This document shows positions 16,864 through 24,861 of a stretch of 64,000 nucleotides of DNA, in pieces; positions within the stretch are counted from its first letter, which is position 1, and each line of letters starts with the position of its first letter. The position numbers and the translations under genes are program-made. The notes beneath the pieces were generated by a model. It was not told the DNA's origin. It was given only the letters and a program-made list of their open reading frames with translations, and ran no database searches. This DNA comes from Bryobacterales bacterium (GTDB taxonomy: Bacteria > Acidobacteriota > Terriglobia > Bryobacterales > Bryobacteraceae). The DNA lies in NCBI GenBank assembly GCA_016789785.1, contig JAEUQE010000015.1, positions 1 to 64,000 of the forward strand, given 5' to 3'.

Positions 16864-17687
16864 TGAGCCATTCTACACCCGCAGTTTCCCGGCTGGTCCA
16901 CGCCGGCGGGACTGACTTACTCATTGGCGCGCATCGAAACGACGGGCAGAGGATCACGGCGTTCTCGATGATCCTGCTCGGGTGCATGCGGTGGCGCCGG
17001 AAGGGTAGGAACTGGAGCGCGAATCGATGGTGTTCGTGCGCAAGCCGGCGGCAACTATCCACATGCAGTGGGCTGATCTTTCTTCGGATGCGGGACGTCG
17101 GCATCCAGGATCCGTCTGATACACCCCAGGTCAGCCACGCCGTCTCAGTTCCTGATCGACCCGCCGCGAGCACTCGGATCAGGTCCACGATATCCGAGGC
17201 TCTATTCTGTAGGAGCGATGTGCCTAGAGATCACGCATTTTCGCCTCGCAACCTCCACTCTGTGGCGGTAGGTCAGCTTGGAATTCCACAGGCCTGACAT
17301 CCGAAAGCCGTCTTCACGCTGGCTGCGTGAATGAACGCGAAGAACGCCAAAGCAAGTCGACGCCACCCGGAACAAGACAGCCAACTGTGGCAAGGGGCGA
17401 GGCCGTAAACAAGACGGCGTTCTCGATTGCGCGGAGGGCACCGGGAGGCACCGGGATTGCGTGCGAAACGGAATCTGGCGGCAGTTACGTTGGGCAGGTC
17501 GGGTGGGTTGACGGCGGAAGTTGGACGACGCGCGGAAGCGCCGGGAAAAGCGTCCAATGGCCACGGCGACTGAGCGGAATGAGCAGCCGTACCACCCGTT
17601 GGGCCTGCTCGGGGACACAAACCCAGGCTCACATTCGGGAAAGCTATGTTAATCTATAGGAGAGTAGTCACGGAGGGCACCTCGCCC
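16864..17687. other. Long intergenic stretch, no supported gene
   Basis: About 820 bp between the HxlR start and the Panacea-domain gene. Several open frames exist on both strands, but the translations are disordered Arg/Ser/Pro-rich sequence without a motif or a good ribosome site. It contains a small hairpin (TCACGC-TGGCT-GCGTGA, near 17311-17327) and a short tandem GGCACCGGGA repeat near 17438-17457. It probably holds the promoters of the two flanking divergent units plus decayed sequence. No mobile-element end recognised. Confidence 0.5.
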
Positions 17688-18143
17688 ATGGCGTTCGGAC
17701 ACGATTCCATTAATGTCGCTCACTATATCCTCTGGCTTGCTAACCAAGCAGGGAATCCGGTCACACCGATGCAACTCATCAAGCTTGTGTATATCTGCCA
17801 CGGCTGGATGGTTGGCCTCTACAGTCGCCCGCTCTTAGTCGAGAACATTGAGGCTTGGCAGTATGGCCCGGTGGTTCCGTCCGTATACCGCCGCTACAAA
17901 GCTTACGGGGCCGGATTCATAACCGAGTCTCCGGAGAAGCCAAGCTGTTTCGATGCGGCCGAAGAAAGCGTGATGAAGCAAGTCTGGCAGCACTACGGGA
18001 TCTTTAGCGGAGTCCAGCTTTCTACTTTGACCCATCAAAAGGGGAGCCCTTGGGATATCACTTGGAGATCCAGGGGCAGAAGTGGCATCATCTCGAACGA
18101 TCTAATTGAGCAGCACTACAAGCAGTTGGCTTCCGCCCAGTAA
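17688..18143 (+). CDS. Panacea-domain (SocA/DUF4065-like) protein, candidate antitoxin
   Basis: 151 residues from the ATG at 17688, chosen because GGAGGG lies about 9 bases upstream; an in-frame ATG at 17646 lacks a site. Domain marks: NVAHYILWLANQAGNPVTPM, then QLIKLVYICHGW (29-40) and EAWQYGPVVPSVYRRYKAYG (56-75), SGVQLSTLTHQKGSPWD with the conserved helix before the end. Panacea domains act as antitoxins of many unrelated toxins (PanAT systems) and as proteolytic adaptors such as SocA of Caulobacter. The next gene starts 6 bp later and encodes a small one-helix membrane protein, the usual toxin position. Cytosolic. The family call is firm; the antitoxin role is inferred from context. Confidence 0.9.
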   Translation: MAFGHDSINVAHYILWLANQAGNPVTPMQLIKLVYICHGWMVGLYSRPLLVENIEAWQYGPVVPSVYRRYKAYGAGFITESPEKPSCFDAAEESVMKQVWQHYGIFSGVQLSTLTHQKGSPWDITWRSRGRSGIISNDLIEQHYKQLASAQ

Positions 18144-18149
18144 CCGACA

Positions 18150-18431
18150 ATGGCAGACACCTCCAGTGATCGGCAGATCATTCCAGAGGCAGCCCCAATT
18201 GTGGATGAAAGCGCTAAAGCGGAAGCTGCCGCGATTGCTCAGCAGCGATTGACGAGCAGGTTTGAGCGAAGCGAAAGGGTTCAGAAGCACGTCCACTATG
18301 GAGCATTGGTAGTGTTCTGGCTTGTCCTTGCTGCGCTGCTCGCTAGCGCGGGGGTTCTTTTCTTGCACATGATCCTTCCCGCTAAGTGGCATTTCCTGGT
18401 TGAGGCTCAGCGCTCCGAGTTGCGGTCCTGA
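18150..18431 (+). CDS. Small single-span membrane protein, candidate toxin of a PanAT-like pair
   Basis: 93 residues. A hydrophilic, Ala/Glu-rich N-terminal half (IVDESAKAEAAAIAQQRLTS) leads into basic FERSERVQKHVH and one membrane helix (about 50-76: GALVVFWLVLAALLASAGVL onward), ending with a short basic tail. No known enzymatic motif. The gene follows the Panacea gene by 6 bp. Transmembrane proteins that disrupt membrane potential are among the toxins described next to Panacea antitoxins, so a toxin role is a fair guess. The 326 bp after it hold no gene. Confidence 0.75.
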   Translation: MADTSSDRQIIPEAAPIVDESAKAEAAAIAQQRLTSRFERSERVQKHVHYGALVVFWLVLAALLASAGVLFLHMILPAKWHFLVEAQRSELRS

Positions 18432-18756
18432 TTTCCGTTATCGGGTCTTCGGCGATTTCAGAAGGCGTCAAGCGAGCGTTCGCATCCGAGTGAACTTTAG
18501 ACTTAACCGATGCCGGTTGAGCTAACCTTTGCCGGGTCTTAACATGGCGCGTTTCGAAGGAGAGATCGGGCGTGCCTCGTCCGCGCTTGCGAGTCAGGCA
18601 AGCGGTGGACATCTAGAATCTAAACTCGGCACAACCCTCGCCCGGCGCGCACGGACGCCCTCCAATATGCGGCTGTCTTTGAGGCTCGCGAAAGAGGCTC
18701 TCCCCTGTGGAACTCGCTGGGTCCCGATACTGGAGGACCGACCAGGGATCTATCAA
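18432..18756. other. Intergenic stretch, no supported gene
   Basis: 325 bp between the small membrane-protein gene and the convergent dihydrodipicolinate-synthase-like gene. No frame with a motif or ribosome site; no clear strong terminator hairpin found by eye. Confidence 0.5.
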
Positions 18757-19641
18757 CTAACCGCGGATCTCGCGAAACGCATCCTCGATTTCGCGTTTCG
18801 CCTCCGGGCCGAGCACCGTCAACGGCAGCCGCGGCGGACCGCCATAATAGCCATTCAACTCCATCGCATACTTCAGCCCCGGCACGCCGTACCTCGTCGT
18901 GACCAAACGGGCCGCGCGCATGATGCGCTCCTGCCAGTCCTTCGCGGCTTCCACCTCACGCGTCCGGTGCGCTTCCCAAATCGTGATGCAGGCATACGGC
19001 GCGGCATTCGCGAACGCCAGCACTGCCCCCACCGCGCCCACCGCAAACGATGGCCACAGCGTCGGTGCCGATCCCACCAGCACCTGAAATCCGGGCTTCA
19101 CTTCCCGGATCATCCGCATCACCTTCTCCAGGTTTCCCGAACTCTCCTTGATCGCGAGAATGTTCGGATGTTCGCTCAGCGCAGTGACCGCCTCGGGGCT
19201 GATGTCGACTCCCGTGGTCTGCGGCCAGTTGTAGATCATGATCGGGATCCTGGTCTGGTCCGCCACCGCGCGGAAGTAGAGGAGTTGGGCATCGTCGCGA
19301 TTCACCAGGCTCTTGTAGTAATGCGGCGTCCGCACCATCGCGGCCCTGTATCCCATCTCCGCGGCCTTGTTCGTCAGCCACACTGTTTCGCGCACGCTCT
19401 CCACGCCAGTGCCGGCGATCAGCAACTTCTCGGGCGCCGCGGCTTCGGCCACCCACCCGAACATCTCGAACTTCTCGTCGGGCGTGAGCATGACGCTTTC
19501 GCCAGTCGATCCGCACACCACATAGCCTGCCAGCGCGGTCTTGTTCCACTGCTCGACGTTGTGGAACACTTTCGCCTTATACAGTGATCCGTCGTATTGA
19601 AAGGGCGTCGTAATCGGAGGGAAGATGCCTTGCAGTTTCAC
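18757..19641 (-). CDS. DapA/NAL family class I aldolase or dehydratase
   Basis: 294 residues starting with GTG at 19641, supported by AGGAG about 10 bases upstream. Family marks: LQGIFPPITTPFQYDGSLYK, VVCGSTGESVMLTPDEKFEM with the GSTGE carboxylate site, the Tyr in RIPIMIYNWPQTTG and the Schiff-base Lys in LAIKESSGNLEKVMR. The active-site set is complete. The family covers dihydrodipicolinate synthase, N-acetylneuraminate lyase and 2-keto-3-deoxy sugar acid aldolases. The GGPPRLPL near the end is common in the sugar-acid branch, so it is not safely dapA. It is downstream of the atp genes but separated by a terminator. Confidence 0.9.
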   Translation of the reverse strand: MKLQGIFPPITTPFQYDGSLYKAKVFHNVEQWNKTALAGYVVCGSTGESVMLTPDEKFEMFGWVAEAAAPEKLLIAGTGVESVRETVWLTNKAAEMGYRAAMVRTPHYYKSLVNRDDAQLLYFRAVADQTRIPIMIYNWPQTTGVDISPEAVTALSEHPNILAIKESSGNLEKVMRMIREVKPGFQVLVGSAPTLWPSFAVGAVGAVLAFANAAPYACITIWEAHRTREVEAAKDWQERIMRAARLVTTRYGVPGLKYAMELNGYYGGPPRLPLTVLGPEAKREIEDAFREIRG

Positions 19642-19681
19642 AGTGAGATTGCTCCTGTAGCCTTACACGCTTAGAGACACG

Positions 19682-19719
19682 AAGAGGGGAGGAGCCCTTG
19701 CGGAGCCCGCTCCCCTCTT
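19682..19719 (-). terminator. Hairpin terminator after atpE
   Basis: A perfect 10-bp inverted repeat (AAGAGGGGAG at 19682-19691 with CTCCCCTCTT at 19710-19719) sits 12 bp past the atpE stop. The run that follows on the minus strand (CTTCGTGTCTCT) is only partly T-rich. It separates the ATP synthase genes from the aldolase gene. Confidence 0.65.
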
Positions 19720-19731
19720 AGGATGCCAAAG

Positions 19732-20019
19732 TTAGACAACCTTGACGAAGATAATAACGAGCGTGTACAGCGCCAGCGATTCGATCAGCACGAGACCGAG
19801 AATCAACGCACCACGAATCGCGCCGGCGGCCGCTGGGTTGCGAGCCATGGCTTCCGCCGCCTTACCCACCGCGCTCCCCTGGCCGATTGCGCAGAGCGCG
19901 GAAGCGATCGCCATCGAGAAGCCGGAGGTGATGGCCACCCAGTTCGTGCCGTCCGCGCCGAACATCGGCGAAGCGACGAACATCAGGACCAGAAGCGTCC
20001 AAACCATTTTGAGGTTCAT
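19732..20019 (-). CDS. atpE: ATP synthase F0 subunit c with N-terminal signal-like extension
   Basis: 95 residues from the ATG at 20019, which has AAGGA upstream. Residues 1-21 (MNLKMVWTLLVLMFVASPMF, then G) look like a cleavable signal before the usual two-helix hairpin. Helix 1 holds GQGSAVGKAAEAMARNP (Gln47) and helix 2 holds LGLVLIESLALYTLVIIF with the ion-carrying Glu80 followed by Ser81 and Tyr85. It forms the rotating ring of F0 in the membrane. Gln plus Glu-Ser is the core of the sodium-binding signature in c subunits, though the Thr that helps hold water in the Ilyobacter ring is Leu here. Last gene of the atp run. Confidence 0.95.
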   Translation of the reverse strand: MNLKMVWTLLVLMFVASPMFGADGTNWVAITSGFSMAIASALCAIGQGSAVGKAAEAMARNPAAAGAIRGALILGLVLIESLALYTLVIIFVKVV

Positions 20020-20148
20020 CTGTTTTTTCCTTTTCAAGTATGTTCCCGCTGGAGGTGGTTCCATTCCGTGCGCTGGGGCGCCGGCGGCTCACACAGCAGA
20101 CTTTATCAAGCCACTAAGAATCTTCGCCCTCTTCTTACTGCTGTCTTC

Positions 20149-20889
20149 TTAATGCTCCTCATGCGCCACCGCTCCACCAACGTAGAGCATGGTCATCAGA
20201 GCAAAGATATAAGCCTGCAGAAACGACACGAAGAGGTGCAGCCCCATGAACACAGCCGGCATCACCAGGTAGGTGAGCGAGATGAACAGCACCGTCACCA
20301 TTTCGCCCGCATACATGTTCGCGTAAAGACGAATGGTGAGCGACAGCGGGCGCGCCAGGTTGCTGATAATTTCGATGGGGAACATCAGAGGCGCAAGCGC
20401 GGGCACCGGGCCTGCGAAGTGCGCCAGATACTTGCCAAGACCGTTCTCCCGGATGCCGATCACGTTGTAGTAAAGGAACGACGCGATGGCAAGCCCGCAG
20501 GGGACGTAGGGGAACATGGTCGGCGATTCCAGCCCCGGAATGATGCCCATGAGATTCGAGAACAGCACAAAGATGAAGATCGACCCGAAGAACGCCACAT
20601 AGTGATGGCCGTGATGGCCCACGTTCGACTTCGCTTCACTGTAGAGGAAGTTGTAGATCGCCTCGAAGATGTGCTGCATCTTGCCCGGCTTATCCATCGA
20701 CAGCCTCGGCTTGAGAATCGCGAACACCACAACGATAATCAACGCCACCAGGATCTGCGTCGTGATCCAGTTGGTCCAGGGCCTCGCCGGATTGTGCGCG
20801 TGCAGACCCACCAGACCAAGAATCGCGTTGCCAACACCCGCAAGGTTGTCGTTGAACAACCGGGTAAGTGCTATTTCGTGTTCGCCCAT
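20149..20889 (-). CDS. atpB: ATP synthase F0 subunit a
   Basis: 246 residues. Multi-span membrane protein that forms the ion half-channels next to the c ring. Conserved helices: the essential Arg lies in IEIISNLARPLSLTIRLYAN, with the partner helix near the end (FVSLTYLVMPAVFMGLHLFV region, then SFLQAYIFALMTMLYVGGA). The N-terminal part includes WITTQILVALIIVVVFAIL. Its ATG abuts the stop of the upstream membrane gene with no gap, and atpE follows after 129 bp. Subunits b, delta, alpha, gamma, beta and epsilon are not in the window, so the complex is encoded in at least two places. Confidence 0.96.
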   Translation of the reverse strand: MGEHEIALTRLFNDNLAGVGNAILGLVGLHAHNPARPWTNWITTQILVALIIVVVFAILKPRLSMDKPGKMQHIFEAIYNFLYSEAKSNVGHHGHHYVAFFGSIFIFVLFSNLMGIIPGLESPTMFPYVPCGLAIASFLYYNVIGIRENGLGKYLAHFAGPVPALAPLMFPIEIISNLARPLSLTIRLYANMYAGEMVTVLFISLTYLVMPAVFMGLHLFVSFLQAYIFALMTMLYVGGAVAHEEH

Positions 20890-21276
20890 TTATTTCCCAA
20901 GGATGAGTTCGTACAGGATCTCAAGAATTGCGGCGCCAGCGGCAACCAGCATCCCGCACAGGGCGGCGGAGATATGCAACCCGAGAAACTTCATCATAAC
21001 ATAGAAGAACCCGGCGATCAGGAGCCAGCGCATGCCCAGCAGTACGGACTTCCCCGTCGCCGGTTGTGAGCCGGCGGGCTTGCCGATCGACATCACGAGC
21101 CTGTGCGTCAGGTGCAGGCTGATGGCGGAAATCACGGCGCCGAACAGAAAGCTCGACCCGGCGCCCATGCCCAGCCATCCCGACACCACAATGGCGCCCG
21201 CCGCGGCGAGAATCCACAGAAACCGCCACACCCGCACCATTACCCGATCGAGGTCGAAGCCCTCCTCCACACTCAT
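20890..21276 (-). CDS. AtpI-like ATP synthase assembly membrane protein
   Basis: 128 residues from the ATG at 21276, which overlaps the stop of atpZ by 4 bases. Four predicted helices: FLWILAAAGAIVVSGWLGMG, SSFLFGAVISAISLHLTHRL, LLGMRWLLIAGFFYVMMKFL and a C-terminal helix ISAALCGMLVAAGAAILEIL. Size, topology and position directly upstream of atpB fit the AtpI/subunit I group (uncH-like) that helps c-ring assembly. Sequence is weakly conserved in this family, so the name rests mainly on position. Confidence 0.8.
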   Translation of the reverse strand: MSVEEGFDLDRVMVRVWRFLWILAAAGAIVVSGWLGMGAGSSFLFGAVISAISLHLTHRLVMSIGKPAGSQPATGKSVLLGMRWLLIAGFFYVMMKFLGLHISAALCGMLVAAGAAILEILYELILGK

Positions 21277-21482
21277 GATTTCTCTTTGGTCAGTTCGCGG
21301 ATCAAATGGGTCATCCCGGATGCGATGCCGAGCAGCAGGAACACGATCTTCAGATACGTGGTCCCGAGCCATTGATCCAGCAGGTATCCGATGGCATAGC
21401 CCACGAACGTCGCCGCCGGCAGCATCATGGCAAGCGAACTGTACTTGCCGAATTGCGACCACAAGCGGCGGTCCCGGTTCAT
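21273..21482 (-). CDS. atpZ: AtpZ/AtpI family small membrane protein
   Basis: 69 residues with two membrane helices: YSSLAMMLPAATFVGYAIGY and LKIVFLLLGIASGMTHLIRE. The pattern with GYLLDQWLGTT between the helices is the F0F1-ATPase gca/AtpZ family, thought to be a magnesium or calcium channel or an assembly aid linked to ATP synthase. Start overlaps the hemD stop by 4 bases and its stop overlaps the next gene, so hemD, atpZ, atpI, atpB and atpE are read as one unit. Confidence 0.88.
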   Translation of the reverse strand: MNRDRRLWSQFGKYSSLAMMLPAATFVGYAIGYLLDQWLGTTYLKIVFLLLGIASGMTHLIRELTKEKS

Positions 21483-22303
21483 GCGCGTTTGCTCCGTAAG
21501 AGTTCACCTGCGCGGTCGGCGGTTTCCTTCACCAGGAAGCCCATCTTCGGATGGCTCGGCGAAATGTCGGTGGGCAGGCCGTGCTCTTCCAGCATCTCAC
21601 TGCAGCTTGGCCCGATCGACGATACCACCACCCGTTCGCGCAACTGCTGGCGCACTTCGCTCTCCACGCCCTCCTCGGCCGCGATGCGAAGAACGTGCGG
21701 GATCTGGATCGCCGTGGTGAACATCGCGATTTCGAATTCCCCCGCCGCGAGCCGGCGTACCGCATCTCGCAGTGGCGCGGTATCGAAGGGGAGTGCCCAC
21801 TGGTAGATGCGAACCGAAGTGACTTCCGCGCCACGCGCGCGGAGCGCATCCAGGAGTTCCGCGTTTGACCGGCCATACTCCTGCACCGCGATGCGACGCT
21901 CCGTTCTCCCTTCCAACGCTCCCAACAGTTCGCGCCACGTGTTCGGCTCCGGCGCGGTCACCGCGATGGGAACCGCCATCTCGCGCAGCGCTGCTACCGG
22001 TTTCGGGCCACGTGCCGCCACGGTGATCTTGCGCAGTGCCTCGGCGAATTGGTGCTCCGGATAGCGCGTGGCGAGCAGTTTGTTCAACGCCCGGGTGCCA
22101 ACTCCCGTCAGCAGAATCATCAGGTCGAACTCGCCGCGAAACAACCGCTCGGCGAACTCGAAGGCGGTCTCGTTCTCTTCGATCGGCGCTTCCCGCATGG
22201 ACGGCGCAACCACCGCTTCGCCGCCCTGATTGCGGATCAGCGTAGCAATCTCGTTGGCGCGCCGGCTCTCGAACGACACAATCCGCAGACCTTGAAATCC
22301 CAT
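21479..22303 (-). CDS. hemD: Uroporphyrinogen-III synthase
   Basis: 274 residues. It closes and inverts ring D of hydroxymethylbilane to give uroporphyrinogen III in haem synthesis. Although this family is weakly conserved, key parts are clear: RIVSFESRRANEIATLIRNQ at the start, DLMILLTGVGTRALNKLLA, ITVAARGPKPVAAL, a central VQEYGRSNAELLDALRARGA, EIAMFTTAIQIPHVL and VVVSSIGPSCSEMLEEHGLP. Two alpha/beta domains are implied. Overlapping the atpZ start by 4 bases puts a haem gene at the head of the F0 genes, which may couple respiratory-chain supply and ATP synthase. Confidence 0.93.
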   Translation of the reverse strand: MGFQGLRIVSFESRRANEIATLIRNQGGEAVVAPSMREAPIEENETAFEFAERLFRGEFDLMILLTGVGTRALNKLLATRYPEHQFAEALRKITVAARGPKPVAALREMAVPIAVTAPEPNTWRELLGALEGRTERRIAVQEYGRSNAELLDALRARGAEVTSVRIYQWALPFDTAPLRDAVRRLAAGEFEIAMFTTAIQIPHVLRIAAEEGVESEVRQQLRERVVVSSIGPSCSEMLEEHGLPTDISPSHPKMGFLVKETADRAGELLRSKRA

Positions 22304-22504
22304 TCCCTTTCAGTGTACTGCCGCCACCCGATGCGAGATCTGACGAGTACGATTCTGCGGGAGAAGCGACGCATGGCTGGTACGGCAATATCACTCGAAT
22401 CCCGACTACAAAGAGTCGACTACAAAGAGTCTGCCTCTGCTGACTTCAAAGAACCCTTGACCCGCACCCACTCACTCTCCATAATCGGGCCAAGGAGTCC
22501 AACG

Positions 22505-24310
22505 ATGGCAGTAAAGCGTCTTCGCGGAGAGATCCGCGCACCCACGATGGGATTCGTTCGCGGATTCACGCTCTTCCTGCTCGCGACAATCGCGGCGTTC
22601 GGTCAAGTGCGCCCGCCTTATCCTCATTCCGGATTCTCAACTCCGGCGGATGGGACGAAAGTGTACTTCACCAGTGTACTTAGACAGAAGGGAACGGACC
22701 AGCCCTTCTGGGGCAAAGCGTTTGTGCGCGATGAGGCCGGGTTAAGCCTGTTCGAGGTTCGCCCGCGTGTTTTTCCGCCTCAGCCCATTCCCCTCACCTA
22801 TCGTTTGAGTGAACCCTTCATCATTCAATCAACGGACGTCAGCGCGGACGGTTCCGTAATCGCCATTTCCGCGTCGATCGAGTGCAGCGGCTATCCATGC
22901 CGTCCCATTCAACCGATTCACACAACCGTAAGATCTGCGGGACGGGACGATCCAAGTACTTACGAAGGCACGTTGCTGCTGAGTTCCAACGGGTGCTGGG
23001 CGCTGAGCTACCTGAACCTGTCCCCTCAGCCAGTGCGCTTCCGGCTGATTGACCTTTGCAACGGTATCGCGTATCCCTCGTTCACCAGGGACACGTGGTT
23101 CGGTGGCCGCCGCGTGGTGGCGAACAACGGTACGGCTGTGCTGACTTGGCGCACCAATCTTGTCATCATCACACCCGATGGCCAGAAGCTACTTCCACTG
23201 AGCGGATATGCGGATGGCGCCGCGATCGACGCCGAGGGCAAAACCGTCGTGATGGGAGGCAACCCGTTGCGGATTTTCGCACCCGATACGGGTGCGGTCC
23301 GGGACCTGGAGGGCATCCGTGGACGCAATCCGCAGATCAGCGATGATGGCCAGCGAATCCTGTACCGTTCAGTGCACGATTCCAACGAATTGCGGGTGGT
23401 TCACTCTGACGGCTCCGGCGACCGGCCTCTTGCCAGACTCGAAACGGGACTTGTCGATTTCGTTTTGGCCGGCAACGGGGAAATCGCGTTCGCCGCCACC
23501 CGCGAGGGCCAGATCTATCGTATCGACGTCACCACAGAGGCGCGGGAAGAGTGGATCACTCGTTCCCCCTATCTGCGGCCGGATCGCAGTCCGGGAGCAG
23601 CCCCCAAGCTCCTTGCCAGGTTTACAGGATACGGTCTTGCCGCACAGAAGGAGTATGCGGAGACGCCTCTTCCGGATGCGTTGCAAGGACTTCGGATCCG
23701 CGTCGGTGGGCGTCCTCTGAGAATGATTTCAGCCGGTCCGAACTTCGTGTGGGCCGTGCACCCGCCCGATATCGCGCCGCTTGATCCAAACGCCATCCAA
23801 TTGAGGGCCTTGGTTGAGTACGTGAGCGATTCGGCTGAGTACTTCGACGCAGGCGAATACGAGACGAGTTTCAATCAGCGGGAGCTTCTTCCTGGAAATC
23901 TGTTGCCTCTGTTCGCGCACGGCGACTTTCGCGGTCCCGTCTCGGAGCAGGACCCGGCGGAGCCTGGCGAGGTGCTGCACTTCTACACCACCGGTCTCGG
24001 TTCGACAACGCCTTCCGTGCCGTATGATGAGCCCGCGCCCGCTGGCACCATGGCGAGATCTCCCTTGCGGCTGCGATGTAACGACCCGGCGGTCGAGGTG
24101 CTTTTCCTCGGCTTGGCTCCGGCTGAGCCCGGGCAGGTAGACCTGCTGACCAGAATGCTCGACCTCCCAACAACCGCCGGCCTCTATCGCATGGACCTCC
24201 GAGTGCCGAAGACGGCGCAAGGAAGTTATACATTCTCCTGCCGGATCGACAATTCCGTGACTTATGTAAGTGGGGAACTATTCATGCGAGTACCCATTCA
24301 TGTTCCGTAA
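22505..24310 (+). CDS. Secreted beta-propeller protein with TIGR03437-like C-terminal domain
   Basis: 601 residues from the ATG at 22505, picked for AAGGAG 8 bases upstream; a much longer open frame upstream overlaps hemD and has no site. Signal helix about 19-36 (MGFVRGFTLFLLATIAAFGQ, in part). The middle consists of propeller-like blades with short strands such as PQISDDGQRILYRSVHDSNE, ISASIECSGYP and GEIAFAATREGQIYRIDV, similar to TolB/WD40-like proteins. The last 200 residues (RIRVGGRPLRMISAGPNFVW, later GEVLHFYTTGLGSTTPSVPY) match the Solibacter-type TIGR03437 pattern. Role unknown; a cell-surface or secreted adhesion or binding function is likely. Confidence 0.85.
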   Translation: MAVKRLRGEIRAPTMGFVRGFTLFLLATIAAFGQVRPPYPHSGFSTPADGTKVYFTSVLRQKGTDQPFWGKAFVRDEAGLSLFEVRPRVFPPQPIPLTYRLSEPFIIQSTDVSADGSVIAISASIECSGYPCRPIQPIHTTVRSAGRDDPSTYEGTLLLSSNGCWALSYLNLSPQPVRFRLIDLCNGIAYPSFTRDTWFGGRRVVANNGTAVLTWRTNLVIITPDGQKLLPLSGYADGAAIDAEGKTVVMGGNPLRIFAPDTGAVRDLEGIRGRNPQISDDGQRILYRSVHDSNELRVVHSDGSGDRPLARLETGLVDFVLAGNGEIAFAATREGQIYRIDVTTEAREEWITRSPYLRPDRSPGAAPKLLARFTGYGLAAQKEYAETPLPDALQGLRIRVGGRPLRMISAGPNFVWAVHPPDIAPLDPNAIQLRALVEYVSDSAEYFDAGEYETSFNQRELLPGNLLPLFAHGDFRGPVSEQDPAEPGEVLHFYTTGLGSTTPSVPYDEPAPAGTMARSPLRLRCNDPAVEVLFLGLAPAEPGQVDLLTRMLDLPTTAGLYRMDLRVPKTAQGSYTFSCRIDNSVTYVSGELFMRVPIHVP

Positions 24311-24333
24311 CTGGCTTTCCGGCGGCTGGTCAG

Positions 24334-24720
24334 GCTTGACGCAGGGCCAACTTCACCGCGCGCGGATCATTCGCCCGCCGCGGTGTGACCACGCCGAAGT
24401 GCGCGCCGCTCACCGTCAGGTTTAGATCGCCGAACCACGGCGGAGTTGTAACGGGGAATGACTGCGCCCGGAACTCCCCCATTCACCCGCTTCGTCGAGG
24501 GAACTTCCTTGAAGACCACCGGTCCGAGGACGGCGAAGCAATGGGCTTCATTGAAGCCGAGGAAATGGTTTCCCTCACGGCTGAGGCCGGGACGTGGCGA
24601 TCTGGTTCGTCGCCGATCATCACCTGAATCCGCGGCACCCTGATTCCCTTCCAAACATGTAAGGCGAGACTGCCCAGTGGTTCCGGCGATCCCGCGGGCA
24701 TGGCACTGACCGATGCAACG
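24334..24720 (-). pseudogene. Decayed coding remnant, family not recognised
   Basis: On the minus strand three frames must be joined to read a protein-like chain: SLALHVWKGIRVPRIQVMIG, then GNHFLGFNEAHCFAVLGPVV with FKEVPSTKRVNGGVPGAVIP, then FGDLNLTVSGAHFGVVTPRR ending ANDPRAVKLALRQA and a stop near 24334. The switches of frame, lack of a start and lack of a ribosome site point to a broken gene fragment. I do not recognise the family. The rest of the 24311-24861 interval holds only the terminator of the large gene to the right. Confidence 0.45.
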
Positions 24721-24796
24721 CTGAAAGGACCCAATTCATCAGCGGCACGGCTGTCCGGAACTGGGGGCAGAAGGGGCGGTCAGGACGCTCCCAAAC

Positions 24797-24829
24797 AAAA
24801 GCGGCCAGCCATGTTCCGGCTGACCGCTT
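24797..24829 (-). terminator. Rho-independent terminator after the giant surface-protein gene
   Basis: On the minus strand AGCGGTCAGCC and GGCTGGCCGCT form a stem (one G-U pair) around a 7-base loop and are followed by TTTTGTTTGGG. It lies about 33 bp past the stop of the 1505-residue gene. Stem plus T run make this the most convincing terminator in the window. Confidence 0.8.
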
Positions 24830-24861
24830 CTGATTTCCAGCTTTCGAATCGCTTCCTGAAG

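Noticed and set aside
18757..19641. Naming the aldolase dapA
   Set aside because: The catalytic set fits the whole DapA/NAL/KDG aldolase family, and neighbours do not point to lysine synthesis.
22403..22430. Two perfect tandem 14-bp repeats (CGACTACAAAGAGT)
   Set aside because: Only two copies with no palindrome or link to a known operator; probably a slippage duplication in a spacer.
22049..22504. Upstream extension of the beta-propeller gene into hemD
   Set aside because: No ribosome site or signal in that part; ATG at 22505 has AAGGAG and leads into a signal peptide.
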